This document shows positions 1 to 8,973 of a stretch of DNA of 64,000 bases, one piece after another. Position numbers and translations under genes: made by a program. Below the pieces are notes generated by a model. It did no database searches. It was given only the letters and a program-made list of their open reading frames with translations, and was not told where the DNA came from. The DNA comes from Fibrobacter succinogenes (lineage in GTDB: Bacteria; Fibrobacterota; Fibrobacteria; Fibrobacterales; Fibrobacteraceae): NCBI GenBank assembly GCA_902800815.1, contig CADCGB010000010.1:1-64000 (forward strand), written 5' to 3'. Within the stretch, counting starts at the first letter, position 1. Each line of letters starts with the position of its first letter.

Positions 1-26
1 CTCGTGAAGGCGGACTCAAATTCTAG
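1..26 (+). CDS. rplR: 50S ribosomal protein L18, C-terminal end only
   Basis: Only the last seven codons lie in the window. They read REGGLKF followed by TAG, the usual L18 C-terminus. L18 binds 5S rRNA in the large subunit. The gene directly precedes rpsE, as in the spc operon of most bacteria. Identification rests on this short tail plus the gene order. Confidence 0.8.
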
Positions 27-37
27 TGAGGTACACT

Positions 38-520
38 TTGGAACGCGAAGCTCAAGTTTCTGAATTTGAAGACAAGGTTGTACACATCAACCGTTGCGCA
101 AAGACCGTCAAGGGCGGTCGCCGCATGTCCTTCTCCGCTCTCGTTGTCGTTGGCAACAAGAACGGCAAGGTCGGCGTTGGTCTCGGCAAGGCTAAGGAAG
201 TTTCCGAAGCCATCCGTAAGGGTACCGAAGCCGCTCAGCGCAATATCGTCGAAGTCCAGCTCCTCGACGGCACCATCCCGCACGACATCGAAGTGAAGAG
301 CGGTTCTACCCGCATCCTCCTCATGCCGGCTGCTCCGGGTACTGGCGTTATCGCCGGTGCTGCCGCCCGTGCTGTTCTCGAACTCGCCGGTGTGCGCAAC
401 ATCCTCACCAAGATTCATGGTTCTTCCAACCCGAGCACTGTCGTCAGCGCTTGCCTGGAAGGCCTGATGTCCCAGAAGAACAAGCAGGACTGCGCCAAGC
501 TGCGCGGTTTTGAAGCCTAA
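38..520 (+). CDS. rpsE: 30S ribosomal protein S5
   Basis: S5 is a primary component of the small subunit and takes part in decoding accuracy. The protein shows the S5 N-terminal double-stranded RNA-binding region ([16 protein letters not shown], about residues 23-40) and the C-terminal [16 protein letters not shown] segment. Two starts are possible. GTG at 26 overlaps the rplR stop but has no well-placed ribosome-binding site. TTG at 38 has GAGG at 28-31 six bases upstream and begins with [12 protein letters not shown], so 38 is chosen (160 residues). It sits in the spc operon between rplR and rpmD. Identity is certain; the start is probable. Confidence 0.95.
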   Translation: MEREAQVSEFEDKVVHINRCAKTVKGGRRMSFSALVVVGNKNGKVGVGLGKAKEVSEAIRKGTEAAQRNIVEVQLLDGTIPHDIEVKSGSTRILLMPAAPGTGVIAGAAARAVLELAGVRNILTKIHGSSNPSTVVSACLEGLMSQKNKQDCAKLRGFEA

Positions 521-533
521 GGAGTAATACACC

Positions 534-713
534 ATGAAGAAAGTTCGTATTACTTTGATCAAGGGCACTGTTCGCCGCCTGCCGGTGCACCGTGCCAATG
601 TGAAGGCCCTCGGCCTCCGCAAGATCGGACAGTCTGTTGAACACGTTTTGACCCCCAGCATCCAGGGCATGATCAATGCCGTGGCTGACATGGTGAAGGT
701 CGAGGAGATCTAA
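534..713 (+). CDS. rpmD: 50S ribosomal protein L30
   Basis: This is a 59-residue L30, a large-subunit protein near 5S rRNA. The start MKKVRITLIKG and the later LGLRKIGQSVEH are typical of the family. A ribosome-binding site (AAGGAG) lies just before the ATG, 13 bases after the rpsE stop. The order rpsE-rpmD-rplO is the canonical spc-operon order and supports the call despite the small size. Confidence 0.96.
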   Translation: MKKVRITLIKGTVRRLPVHRANVKALGLRKIGQSVEHVLTPSIQGMINAVADMVKVEEI

Positions 714-715
714 TA

Positions 716-1156
716 ATGGAACTCAATACTCTCAATCCTGGCAAGGCTGCCAAGGGCAAGAGCCGCAAGCGCATCGGTCGCGGTCCGGGTTCCGGTTGGG
801 GCACCACCGCTGGCCGTGGTCAGAAGGGTGCCGGCGCTCGTAAGAGTGCTAAGGCCGGCCGTGTCGCCTTCGAAGGCGGCCAGATGCCGATCCACCGTCG
901 CATCCCGAAGCGTGGCTTCAAGCACGCTGGTGTTGAATTCCAGATCGTGAACCTGAAGAAGTTCGCTGCCTGCAGCGTTACGGACTTCGACGCTCAGGTG
1001 ATGTTCGACCAGGGTTTCATCAAGGATGTTGACAAACCGATCAAGGTCCTTGCTTTTGGAACCATCGACAAGGCAATCAACGTAAAGGTTAACGCCATCA
1101 GCGAAAGTGCAAAGTCTGCAATCGAAGCTGCCGGCGGCAAAGTCGAGATCGTCTAA
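716..1156 (+). CDS. rplO: 50S ribosomal protein L15
   Basis: L15 is a late-assembly large-subunit protein (146 residues, normal length). The Gly/Arg/Lys-rich N-terminal extension (RIGRGPGSGWGTTAGRGQKG, about residues 19-38) and the following GGQMPIHRRIPKRGF block are hallmarks. It starts two bases after the rpmD stop and its TAA overlaps the secY ATG by one base, so translational coupling of rplO and secY is likely. Confidence 0.97.
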   Translation: MELNTLNPGKAAKGKSRKRIGRGPGSGWGTTAGRGQKGAGARKSAKAGRVAFEGGQMPIHRRIPKRGFKHAGVEFQIVNLKKFAACSVTDFDAQVMFDQGFIKDVDKPIKVLAFGTIDKAINVKVNAISESAKSAIEAAGGKVEIV

Positions 1157-2514
1157 TGGAAGCTCTCAAGAAAGCCATAGATGCGTTCGTCAACGCGTTC
1201 AAGATAGCCGACCTGCGTAAGAAGATCCTCTTCACGCTCGCCGTGCTCATCGTGTACCGCGTGGGCGCCCACATCACCATCCCCGGAGTAAACGCTGCCG
1301 TGCTGGCAGAATACTTCAAGAACTCGAACAACTTGTTCGGCTTGTACGACTCCTTCACGGGCGGTGCATTCGCGAAAGCGACTGTGTTCGCCCTGGGTAT
1401 CATGCCCTACATTAGCGCGAGCATTATCATTCAGTTGATGGGCTCCGTTATTCCGGCAATCCAGATGCTCCAGAAGGAAGGCCAGGAAGGCCGCGCCAAG
1501 CTGAACCAGTACACCCGTTACTTCACGGTGGCTCTCGCCGCCTTGCAGGGCTGGGGCATTTCTGTGTGGCTTTCCTCCCTCAAGGTGTCCATCTCCGGTG
1601 TGACCGTCTCTGCACTCGCAGACGACTTCGCAACCGGCGCTGGTAACATCGGTTTCCGCTTACTTGCTACCCTGACCTTCACCGCAGGTACCATCTTCGT
1701 GATGTACCTTGGCGAACAGATTACTTCGCACGGTGTGGGCAACGGTATTTCTCTTATCATCTTCGCCGGTATCGTCGGGGGCCTTCCGCGGGCCTTCCTC
1801 GCCCAATTGGAAATGTTCAAGGAAGATATTCAGCCGCTCGCTAGCGAAATCATCATTCTCGCTATCGTGGTCCTGATTATCGGATTTATCGTTTTCGTAG
1901 AGCAGGCGAACCGTCGCATTCCACTCCAAAGTCCTCGCAGGACTGTCGGCAACAAGGTCATGGGCGGCCAGTCCAGCTATTTGCCCTTCAAGGTGAATAC
2001 CGCTGGCGTGATCCCCGTGATTTTCGCAAGCTGCATCATGTTCATTCCGGCCATGATCGCATCTTGGTTCCCGAACGTTTCTGCGATGCAGTCGTTCGCC
2101 ATCGCGTTCGTCCCCGGTCACCTGTCCTACAGCGTGATCGATGCACTCCTTATCATATTCTTCACCTTCTTCTACACGGCAATCCAGTACAACCCTAACG
2201 ACATTGCCGAAAACCTGAAGAAGTCTGGGGGATTCATTCCGGGTGTGCGTCCGGGCAAGCAGACGGCCGAATATATTGACCACGTTCTAACCCGAATTTC
2301 TCTTCCCGGGTCGCTTTACCTCGCTTTTATTAGCGTTGCGCCCTGGTATCTGAAAGACGCCTTCGATATGAGTTTCTATATTGGGGGCACCTCGGTACTC
2401 ATCGTGGTCGGTGTGGCTCTGGATACGCTTCGTCAACTCGAAGCCCAGTTGCATACCAAGAATTATGAAGGTTTCTTGAAGCATGGCCGCATCCGCGGCA
2501 GGATGGCATCTTAG
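1156..2514 (+). CDS. secY: Protein translocase subunit SecY
   Basis: SecY is the ten-helix channel of the Sec translocon in the inner membrane and works with SecE, SecG and the SecA motor (secA is at 36107). At 452 residues it has the usual length. The first helix and plug region ([15 protein letters not shown]), the conserved loop [13 protein letters not shown] (about residues 195-207) and the cytoplasmic [19 protein letters not shown] region (about 257-275) are visible. The ATG overlaps the rplO stop (TAATG), and the secY TAG overlaps the infA GTG, so rplO-secY-infA form a tightly coupled group. Confidence 0.98.
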   Translation: MEALKKAIDAFVNAFKIADLRKKILFTLAVLIVYRVGAHITIPGVNAAVLAEYFKNSNNLFGLYDSFTGGAFAKATVFALGIMPYISASIIIQLMGSVIPAIQMLQKEGQEGRAKLNQYTRYFTVALAALQGWGISVWLSSLKVSISGVTVSALADDFATGAGNIGFRLLATLTFTAGTIFVMYLGEQITSHGVGNGISLIIFAGIVGGLPRAFLAQLEMFKEDIQPLASEIIILAIVVLIIGFIVFVEQANRRIPLQSPRRTVGNKVMGGQSSYLPFKVNTAGVIPVIFASCIMFIPAMIASWFPNVSAMQSFAIAFVPGHLSYSVIDALLIIFFTFFYTAIQYNPNDIAENLKKSGGFIPGVRPGKQTAEYIDHVLTRISLPGSLYLAFISVAPWYLKDAFDMSFYIGGTSVLIVVGVALDTLRQLEAQLHTKNYEGFLKHGRIRGRMAS

Positions 2515-2732
2515 TGGCTAAAGAAGAAGGCATTCAAGTAGAAGGCGTTGTGTTGGAAGCACTCCCCAACGCGTTCTTCCGTGTCCAACTCGGAAATGGT
2601 CACGAGATCCTCGCACATGTTTCAGGAAAGATGCGTCGGCATTTCATCCGAATTTTGCCGGACGATAAAGTGTTGGTTGAGATTTCTCCCTACGACCTCA
2701 ATCGTGGGAGAATCACTTACCGTTACAAGTAA
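2514..2732 (+). CDS. infA: Translation initiation factor IF-1
   Basis: IF-1 is a 72-residue OB-fold protein that occupies the ribosomal A site during initiation. The sequence shows the family pattern [16 protein letters not shown]...[19 protein letters not shown] and ends RGRITYRYK. The start is GTG at 2514, overlapping the secY stop by one base. Placement between secY and rpmJ is a common arrangement. Confidence 0.97.
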   Translation: MAKEEGIQVEGVVLEALPNAFFRVQLGNGHEILAHVSGKMRRHFIRILPDDKVLVEISPYDLNRGRITYRYK

Positions 2733-2759
2733 TAGGTATTTTCAAAGAAGGTCAAACCT

Positions 2760-2876
2760 ATGAAAATCAAAGCCTCCATCAAACCCAGATGTGAAAACTG
2801 CAAGATCATCCGTCGCAAGGGTGTATTGCGTATCATCTGTTCGAAGAACCCCCGTCACAAGCAGAAGCAGGGATAA
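2760..2876 (+). CDS. rpmJ: 50S ribosomal protein L36
   Basis: This is a 38-residue L36 of the zinc-binding type: the cysteines and histidine in CENC (residues 11-14), C27 and H32 form the expected C-x2-C-x12-C-x4-H pattern. It begins [11 protein letters not shown] and ends HKQKQG. A ribosome-binding site (GAAGG) lies upstream. It is only 9 bases before rpsM, bridging the spc and alpha operons. Confidence 0.96.
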   Translation: MKIKASIKPRCENCKIIRRKGVLRIICSKNPRHKQKQG

Positions 2877-2885
2877 GGAGATCGT

Positions 2886-3254
2886 ATGGCACGTATAGCT
2901 GGTGTCGATTTGCCGAAAAACAAGACCGTCGAGTACGGCCTCACGGCAATCTATGGTGTCGGTCTGTTCACCGCAAACAAGGTCTGTGCTCAGCTGGGCA
3001 TCGACAAGAACAAGAAGTGCGATGACCTCACCGAAGAAGAACAAGGTAAGATTCGTCATCTCCTCGAAGACGAATACTCCGTGGAAGGTCAGCTCCGCGC
3101 GGAAGTTACCCTGAACATCAAGCGTCTCTTGGATATCGGTTGCTACCGTGGTATCCGCCACCGCAAGGGCCTCCCGGTCCGCGGTCAGCGTTCCCGTACC
3201 AACGCCCGTACCCGCAAGGGCCCCAAGAAGACTGTGGCTAACAAGAAGAAGTAA
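2886..3254 (+). CDS. rpsM: 30S ribosomal protein S13
   Basis: S13 sits in the head of the small subunit and contacts the P-site tRNA and the 50S bridge. The 122-residue protein starts [13 protein letters not shown], has the helix-turn-helix [14 protein letters not shown], and ends in the basic tail [24 protein letters not shown] precedes the ATG. It opens the alpha operon, 9 bases after rpmJ. Confidence 0.97.
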   Translation: MARIAGVDLPKNKTVEYGLTAIYGVGLFTANKVCAQLGIDKNKKCDDLTEEEQGKIRHLLEDEYSVEGQLRAEVTLNIKRLLDIGCYRGIRHRKGLPVRGQRSRTNARTRKGPKKTVANKKK

Positions 3255-3265
3255 GGAGATTCGTC

Positions 3266-3709
3266 GTGGCTGAAGAAGAAATCAAGGAAACCGCTGCCGC
3301 TGCTGAAGCTCCGGCCGCAGCCGCTACTGAAGAAGTTAAGGTCAAGAAGGGCAAGAAGCGTATTGACATCCAGGGCATCGCCTGCGTCAACGCCACCTTC
3401 AACAACACAATCGTCTCTATCACCGACGCTCGTGGCAACGTCGTCGCTTGGGGTTCCCCCGGTAACTCCGGCTTCAAGGGCTCCCGCAAGAGCACTCCGT
3501 TTGCCGCCCAGCTCGCTGCCGAAACTGCCGCTCACAAGGCTTTCGACCTCGGCATGCGCAAGGTGGATGTCCGCGTGAAGGGTGCCGGTGGTGGCCGTGA
3601 GTCTGCCGTCCGCGCTCTCAAGAATGCGGGCCTCGAAGTTCTCTCCATTCGAGACGTGACGGGTATCCCGCACAACGGTTGCCGTCCTAAAAAGAAGAGA
3701 AGGGTCTAA
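3266..3709 (+). CDS. rpsK: 30S ribosomal protein S11
   Basis: S11 lies on the platform of the small subunit near the Shine-Dalgarno helix. The conserved core [15 protein letters not shown], the [14 protein letters not shown] segment and the C-terminal [14 protein letters not shown] are all present. The 147-residue chain has an alanine/glutamate-rich N-terminal extension of about 25 residues, longer than E. coli S11. The start is GTG at 3266 behind AAGGAG. The next gene is rpoA, with no rpsD between them. Confidence 0.97.
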   Translation: MAEEEIKETAAAAEAPAAAATEEVKVKKGKKRIDIQGIACVNATFNNTIVSITDARGNVVAWGSPGNSGFKGSRKSTPFAAQLAAETAAHKAFDLGMRKVDVRVKGAGGGRESAVRALKNAGLEVLSIRDVTGIPHNGCRPKKKRRV

Positions 3710-3727
3710 TCCAAAGAGGTATCGCCT

Positions 3728-4702
3728 ATGATGTGGAAATCACTTCAGATGCCGCGTAGCTTCCAGAAGGTGGAATCTAGCGAAGACGGTCGCAAGGCCA
3801 AGTTTGTTGTCGAAGCTCTCGAAAGAGGCTGGGGCATCACTCTCGGTAACGCTCTCCGTCGTGTGCTTCTTTCCTCCCTGCAGGGTGCGGCAATCGTCTC
3901 CGTGAAAATCGAAGGCGTTGAAAAGGAAATGTCTACGATTCCGGGTGTCAAGGAAGATGTCACGGATATCATCCTGAACTTGAAGAGCATCCGCGTGAAG
4001 CTCCTTTCCGACCATGACGAAACTTTGCACCTGGATATGTCCGGTGATGGCGAAGTCACGGCCAAGGATTTCATGGACAATCCGAACGTCACTATCCTGA
4101 CTCCGGATGTTCATATCGCGACATTGAACGGGAACGCTTCGCTCTCCATGGATGTGAAGATCTCCTGTGGCCGCGGTTTTGTCCGTGCCGACGAATTGAA
4201 GGACAAGGACGCTCCGATCGGCGTTATCGCCACGGACGCTAACTTCAACCCGGTGCAGCAGGTCGCGATGCACATCAGCGATACCCGCGTTGGACAGCGT
4301 ACCGATTTTAACCGCCTGGAACTCGAAATCACGACCGACGGCTCCATCGATCCCGAAGACGCTCTCGCATACGCTGCGAAGCTCCTCGTCGATCACCTGG
4401 AAATCTTCATCAACTTCGAAGGCGACCTCGAGAGCCCCGAAGAAATCGAAATGGATGAAGAACGTCAGCGTATTGCGACGCTCCTGCGCACTCGCGTGGA
4501 AGAACTCGAACTCTCCGTTCGTTCCAGCAACTGCCTGCGTATGGCCAACATCCATACCGTCGGCGAACTTGTGCGCAACAAGGAAAACGATATGCTCAAA
4601 TACAAGAACTTCGGAAGGAAGTCCTTGGTGGAACTTAACGAGGTATTGACCTCCATGGGCCTTTCTTTTGGCATGGACGTCGATGACTACTTGAAGGATT
4701 AA
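3728..4702 (+). CDS. rpoA: DNA-directed RNA polymerase subunit alpha
   Basis: The alpha subunit dimerises to start RNA polymerase assembly and its C-terminal domain contacts promoter UP elements and activators. The 324 residues show the N-terminal domain motif GWGITLGNALRRVLLSSL (about 37-54) and the C-terminal domain LELSVRSSNCLRMANIHTVG followed by KNFGRKSLVELNEVL. Two adjacent ATGs occur at 3728 and 3731, both served by AGAGG upstream; the first is annotated. It lies between rpsK and rplQ; rpsD, often found here, is absent. Confidence 0.98.
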   Translation: MMWKSLQMPRSFQKVESSEDGRKAKFVVEALERGWGITLGNALRRVLLSSLQGAAIVSVKIEGVEKEMSTIPGVKEDVTDIILNLKSIRVKLLSDHDETLHLDMSGDGEVTAKDFMDNPNVTILTPDVHIATLNGNASLSMDVKISCGRGFVRADELKDKDAPIGVIATDANFNPVQQVAMHISDTRVGQRTDFNRLELEITTDGSIDPEDALAYAAKLLVDHLEIFINFEGDLESPEEIEMDEERQRIATLLRTRVEELELSVRSSNCLRMANIHTVGELVRNKENDMLKYKNFGRKSLVELNEVLTSMGLSFGMDVDDYLKD

Positions 4703-4704
4703 CA

Positions 4705-5172
4705 ATGAGACACGGTGTAAAGAACAAGAAACTGGGCGTGAACGCCCAACACAAGCGTGCCATCCTCCGCGCCCTTGCTACCTCCATTATCGGTAAGGGT
4801 ATGGAAGCCGAACAGTCTGCCCGCTACGTGCGCACTACGCTCCACAAGGCCAAGATTGTCCGCTCCAACGTGGACCGCATGATTACCTACGCGAAGAAGG
4901 GCGACCTTTCTGCCCGTCGCGAAGCTGCCCGCTTCATCACGAGCCCGAAGGTGCTGCAGGACCTGTTTGCTACCATCGGCCCGCGCTACGCGACCCGCAA
5001 CGGTGGCTATACTCGCATCATCAAGCTCGGCCCGAACCGCGCTGGTGACGCTGCCGAAATGGCCCTCATCGGCCTCGTCGAAGACGAGATCGTCGTGAAG
5101 GAAAAGAAGGCTGCTGAACCCGCCAAGTCCGATGCCGTGAGCATGGTCGAAGGCGAAGGCAAGTCCGCCTAA
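4705..5172 (+). CDS. rplQ: 50S ribosomal protein L17
   Basis: L17 is a large-subunit protein near the exit tunnel. The start MRHGVKNKKLGVNAQHKRA and the segment GGYTRIIKLGPNRAGDAAEMALIGLVE are diagnostic. At 155 residues it carries an approximately 30-residue charged C-terminal tail absent from the shorter E. coli protein, as is common in other phyla. It begins two bases after the rpoA stop and is followed by a strong terminator at 5196, marking the end of the operon. Confidence 0.97.
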   Translation: MRHGVKNKKLGVNAQHKRAILRALATSIIGKGMEAEQSARYVRTTLHKAKIVRSNVDRMITYAKKGDLSARREAARFITSPKVLQDLFATIGPRYATRNGGYTRIIKLGPNRAGDAAEMALIGLVEDEIVVKEKKAAEPAKSDAVSMVEGEGKSA

Positions 5173-5195
5173 TCCTAGCGAAAAACTTAGAAAAG

Positions 5196-5218
5196 CCCGG
5201 TCTTTAGACCGGGTTTTT
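5196..5218 (+). terminator. Rho-independent terminator after rplQ
   Basis: A perfect 7-bp stem (CCCGGTC at 5196-5202, GACCGGG at 5207-5213) with a four-base loop is followed by five T. It ends the ribosomal protein/rpoA operon and separates it from the polysaccharide locus. Confidence 0.95.
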
Positions 5219-5283
5219 CTATATCTAGAAAAAAAAGTCGGAAATCTTTGTCTATCAATGACATCTGCGAGTTTACGATTTTG

Positions 5284-5291
5284 TATATTTT
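5284..5291 (+). promoter_or_regulatory. Putative -10/-7 box of the polysaccharide export locus
   Basis: TATATTTT lies 5 bases before the ATG at 5297 and downstream of the rplQ terminator. There is no Shine-Dalgarno motif in between, so the transcript would have almost no leader. This is the only recognisable promoter for the five-gene locus that follows. Confidence 0.5.
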
Positions 5292-5296
5292 TTGAT

Positions 5297-6457
5297 ATGT
5301 ACCGATTTTTGCTATTGATTTTTGCGTTGTCCGTCTCTGCGGTATGGGCTGCTGAATCGTCTTTTGCGGCGAGCATGCCCCAGTTCCAGAGCCAGGAAGC
5401 GAAGTACCAGAGGGCAAGTACTGTCCAGGAACCTATCGATATTGAAGGTCCTATTGACTCCACGTACCTGGTTGGCCCGGGCGATTATTTCGAGGTCCTT
5501 TTGCCTAAGGGTGTGGATGTCGTCCAGGTTTCCCCCGAAGGCAATGTGTCTGTTGTCGGTTGCGGTATCGTGAAGGTGGATTCCCTGCCGCTTTACCAGG
5601 CGAAGGCTGCCATCATGAGCCTGCTCCTCACGAAGTACGAAGAGAAGTTCGTGCAGGTGCAGATTGTAAAGATAAAGAAGATCCATGCCTCTGTTCTCGG
5701 CGCAGTTAACGCTCCGGGTTTCCGTTCTATCGATGCGAAGACCCGCCTGAGCACGATGATTGGCTACGTGAAGGGATTCAAGCCGCTTGCCGACAAGAAG
5801 AACATGAAGCTTATCCGCAACAAGGATACGCTGGATATCGACTTTACGCGCTACGAGATCGATGGTATCGACAGCATCAACGTGATACTCGAAAACAACG
5901 ACATTATCTTTGTCCCCTATGCGAAATCGGAGCAGACGATTACTATCGGCACCATGAGGAAGTCCGAGACCGTTTCGTATGTGGAAGGTAGGACGCTTGG
6001 CGAATATTTTGATGAAATGAAGACTGTCGCTGTTGGCGAGAACAGGTGGGCCAAGGTGACGACTCCCGACGGCAAGGTGGAAACCTACGAGATCGACAAG
6101 ATTCGTGACAGGGTCTTTGAACCCCGTACCAAGATAGAGCTGTGGCAGAAGGAGCCCCTGGTGTATGTGGGCGGTGCCGTTGCTGCCGTAGGCCGTGCGC
6201 AGTACAATCCGGAATTCCATGCCATCGACTATATCGCCGCATCGGGCGTAACGATTATTACGGGCTCGTGGAGCCGTGTTACCGTAATCCGCGACGGGAA
6301 GAATTTCTCCATCGACCCGTACCACGATGCGATTATGCCGGGCGACTATATCGAGATTCCGCGTTCCCTCTACGAATCTATCAAGGATGTCACGTTATTC
6401 CTTGCGTCCCTGTTGAGCGTTGTCGCTACAGCCATCATTATCACCCAGAGCAAGTAA
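5297..6457 (+). CDS. Polysaccharide export protein (Wza/SLBB type)
   Basis: Likely the envelope export component of a capsule or exopolysaccharide system. A signal peptide (MYRFLLLIFALSVSAVWA) is followed by a Poly_export domain beginning at about residue 43 (STYLVGPGDYFEVLLPKG) and SLBB-like folds (for example ASVLGAVNAPGFRSID, then VYVGGAVAAVGRAQYN). The last 25 residues form one hydrophobic helix (TLFLASLLSVVATAIIIT), comparable to the C-terminal membrane helix of Wza. An upstream in-frame ATG at 5258 would place 13 residues before the signal peptide; the ATG at 5297 is preferred. No lipobox is seen, unlike E. coli Wza, so it may not be lipidated. First gene of a five-gene operon. Confidence 0.85.
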   Translation: MYRFLLLIFALSVSAVWAAESSFAASMPQFQSQEAKYQRASTVQEPIDIEGPIDSTYLVGPGDYFEVLLPKGVDVVQVSPEGNVSVVGCGIVKVDSLPLYQAKAAIMSLLLTKYEEKFVQVQIVKIKKIHASVLGAVNAPGFRSIDAKTRLSTMIGYVKGFKPLADKKNMKLIRNKDTLDIDFTRYEIDGIDSINVILENNDIIFVPYAKSEQTITIGTMRKSETVSYVEGRTLGEYFDEMKTVAVGENRWAKVTTPDGKVETYEIDKIRDRVFEPRTKIELWQKEPLVYVGGAVAAVGRAQYNPEFHAIDYIAASGVTIITGSWSRVTVIRDGKNFSIDPYHDAIMPGDYIEIPRSLYESIKDVTLFLASLLSVVATAIIITQSK

Positions 6458-6463
6458 TTCCCT

Positions 6464-7639
6464 ATGTCGTACTTTGACGTCTTTTGCTACTGCCTGAAGA
6501 AGAAGAAATTCTTTGCGATACCTGTCGCTGTCGCATTGGTTTGCTTCGTTCTTGCGTGGGTCCTGCCTCCGATTTTCAAGACGGAAATCCGCCTGAAGAT
6601 TGATGCCTCCAGTGACAGTTCTCCATTGAGCACTCTTTCGACGGCATACAAGTCCCTGACTTCTTCCGGTGCATCGGGGCTTTCCTCGTTCCTTTCGAGT
6701 TCCAAGGCAATGAAGCCTTCGGACCTGTACCTGGAAATCCTTTCCGGGCGTGAAATCGCGCTGAGCACGATTCACCATTTTCACCTGGACACGATGTACA
6801 AGAAGAAGGCGAACGAGCTTCTCCTGAAAAAGTTCTACAAGGATATCACGATTGACGAGGACCAGGCAGGCGTGATTTCTTGCGCCATGGAATCCAAGCA
6901 CAAGGTGCTTGCTCAGTCCGTAATCCGTTACATGGTGGCGCAGTCCAACGAGAAGTACCTGAGGCTCCAGAAGGAAAATCTCCAGTATTCCCTGGACTAC
7001 TTGAAAAAGTCCCAGAAGGAACTGACCGACTCCGTGAAAAATATCGGCGAGGAACTGGTACAGTTCTACAGGGAAAACAACTTGGTGGACTTGAAGAGCC
7101 AGGTGGAGTTGACCTTGGCCGCCCTGGGCGGTTACGAGGCGCAGATCAACAACTACAAGCTTTCGGAAAGGATGTCGGGCCGGGATAACGCCGATGCCCA
7201 CGAAATGCGCAAGAAGCGCCAGCTGCTGGAACAGAAGTTCAAGGAGTTGCGTGGCTCGTACAGCGAGGACTACACGCCTTCCAATAAGTCGATGTACGTC
7301 AATTCCGGCTGGGCTGTGTCCAAGGTCCTGTACGAACAGCAGCGCCAGGCGGACCTGAAGCTTTATGCGACCATGCTGGAAGCGGCCTCTATCGAGATTA
7401 TGGAAACAGAGGCCATGATTCTGAAGACCCAGCCGATAATTCAGATTATCCAGGATGCCTACCTGCCTGACTGGAAGGAAAGGCCCAAGAGGGCGAAGTG
7501 GGCTATCGCCGGCTTTGCGGCTTCATTGTCCATAACGCTTCTGTTCCTCGTTTTGAGTGGTATCATGTCCGGGGAAATACCTAACTCGGAATCTGTTAGA
7601 GAAAAGCTGATCCAGGTCAAGACTTCTTTATTCAAATGA
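6464..7639 (+). CDS. Wzz-like polysaccharide chain-length/co-polymerase protein
   Basis: A 391-residue inner-membrane protein with the two-helix layout of polysaccharide co-polymerases: helix one at about residues 17-38 (FFAIPVAVALVCFVLAWVLP) and helix two at about 345-368 (WAIAGFAASLSITLLFLVLS), with a long charged, helix-rich periplasmic region in between. The proline-containing approach to helix two (AYLPDWKERPKRAKW) is typical of Wzz/GNVR proteins. No cytoplasmic tyrosine-kinase domain follows. Its ATG is 6 bases after the export gene stop, and its TGA overlaps the next ATG. Role inferred: controls chain length together with the neighbouring polymerase. Confidence 0.8.
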   Translation: MSYFDVFCYCLKKKKFFAIPVAVALVCFVLAWVLPPIFKTEIRLKIDASSDSSPLSTLSTAYKSLTSSGASGLSSFLSSSKAMKPSDLYLEILSGREIALSTIHHFHLDTMYKKKANELLLKKFYKDITIDEDQAGVISCAMESKHKVLAQSVIRYMVAQSNEKYLRLQKENLQYSLDYLKKSQKELTDSVKNIGEELVQFYRENNLVDLKSQVELTLAALGGYEAQINNYKLSERMSGRDNADAHEMRKKRQLLEQKFKELRGSYSEDYTPSNKSMYVNSGWAVSKVLYEQQRQADLKLYATMLEAASIEIMETEAMILKTQPIIQIIQDAYLPDWKERPKRAKWAIAGFAASLSITLLFLVLSGIMSGEIPNSESVREKLIQVKTSLFK

Positions 7640-8973
7640 AGCAGCTAATAAAGGCTCTTGTTTTTCTTATCCCTCTGTTGGTTGCATTTGTCTACATGTC
7701 TGCCAACGACTCCAACTATACGGGATTGATAACATTATGCCTTTTGTTGTGGTCGCTTGTTTTCGCGTTTGTGATGAACAAGCCCCTGGTCTGCGTGCTG
7801 CTCATGATTGTCTCGCTGCATTGGTTCCAGCTGGACGGAATGACCCTCACGCTTTATTTTATCCCGGTTGCGGTCATTCTCTTTTTGCTGTATGCGATGA
7901 GCCGGCGGGAATTGCGGATGGGTTGGCCCATCAAGGCGGCGATTGCCATTATCTTCGGGCATATGGGTTTCGTGCTGTTGGTAAAGCCGTTCCCGATTGA
8001 ATACATCTTCTTCTATATCAATGCGGTCTGCTTCGTTTTTTTCTGGGGATCGTCCCTGCTGAAATGGGATTCCGCAAAGGTGCAGACGATTCTCAATGCG
8101 CACCTCGCGTTTATGATTACGTGGGGCTTTATCGAACGCGTTATTTCTTCCGAGCCCCGTATCGAGGGGCCGGCCCTGAGTTCCACCAACTTTGCCGTGA
8201 TGCTTGTCGTGGCATGGACTATATGGCTCATTAACGGCTTGATTGAACGAAAGTACAAGTGGCAGACCTTGTCGATAGTTTCTGTCCTCGTACTTGTGGT
8301 TGTCCTGTTTAGCGGAACCCGTATGGGCATGCTGGGCATGGGGCTTTGTGGCGTACTGATGATTATCTCGAAGCTCTACCTGAAATATGAACGTCAGGTG
8401 ATGCGGTTCCTGATGTATTTCGCTATCTCGTTTGTGGTGTTCTGCGGCTTTGCCTATGTACTGTGGCAGCTCTTGCCCGATGACCTTTTCCTGAAGCAGG
8501 GCATGTCTACCTTCCTGAGCGGTAACCTGGATATAAGCTCGCTGGGGCGCCTGGGTGCCTGGGCGACGGCCCTGAACATTATCCATACGGACCCCATATG
8601 GGGTGTTGGCCCAGGGAACTTCCTGGTACGGAACAAGATGTTCCTGGATACGTATTCCATGATTCCCATCGTGGAAATCGTACCGCGCCTGGGGCATGCG
8701 CATAACGTGTTCCTGCTCGTGCTTTCGGAACAGGGCTTTGTCGGCTTTACGGTACTGGGCTCGTTCTGCATGATCGGCCTGTATTTTCTGCTCCGTTTTA
8801 TCAGGCGTACCAAGAGCGGGTTAGGGCTTGCACTTTTGAGTGGCGGTATTGTCACGCTGTTCCTGGGTATGTTCGACGTGTTCCCGCTTTTCCCGTCGTC
8901 ACTGGTGTGGGGCGCCTGGTACATGTCCATACTCTACTCGCTCCGAAGTTATGAGGGGGAACCGCAGAAATGA
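7636..8973 (+). CDS. O-antigen ligase/polymerase family membrane protein (Wzy-like)
   Basis: A 445-residue polytopic membrane protein with roughly eleven hydrophobic segments. The large periplasmic loop near residues 290-360 contains SSLGRLGAWATALNII, then DPIWGVGPGNF and RLGHAHNVFLLVLSEQG, the signature of the Wzy_C/O-antigen ligase superfamily (conserved Arg, Gly-x-Gly-x-Asn and His-Asn). The gene overlaps both neighbours by ATGA. In this context polymerisation of flippase-delivered repeat units is the most likely role; a ligase role cannot be excluded from sequence. Confidence 0.8.
   Translation: MKQLIKALVFLIPLLVAFVYMSANDSNYTGLITLCLLLWSLVFAFVMNKPLVCVLLMIVSLHWFQLDGMTLTLYFIPVAVILFLLYAMSRRELRMGWPIKAAIAIIFGHMGFVLLVKPFPIEYIFFYINAVCFVFFWGSSLLKWDSAKVQTILNAHLAFMITWGFIERVISSEPRIEGPALSSTNFAVMLVVAWTIWLINGLIERKYKWQTLSIVSVLVLVVVLFSGTRMGMLGMGLCGVLMIISKLYLKYERQVMRFLMYFAISFVVFCGFAYVLWQLLPDDLFLKQGMSTFLSGNLDISSLGRLGAWATALNIIHTDPIWGVGPGNFLVRNKMFLDTYSMIPIVEIVPRLGHAHNVFLLVLSEQGFVGFTVLGSFCMIGLYFLLRFIRRTKSGLGLALLSGGIVTLFLGMFDVFPLFPSSLVWGAWYMSILYSLRSYEGEPQK

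Noticed and set aside
26-37. GTG at 26 as the rpsE start.
   Set aside because: It overlaps the rplR stop neatly, but the GAGG that would guide initiation lies downstream of it and fits TTG at 38.
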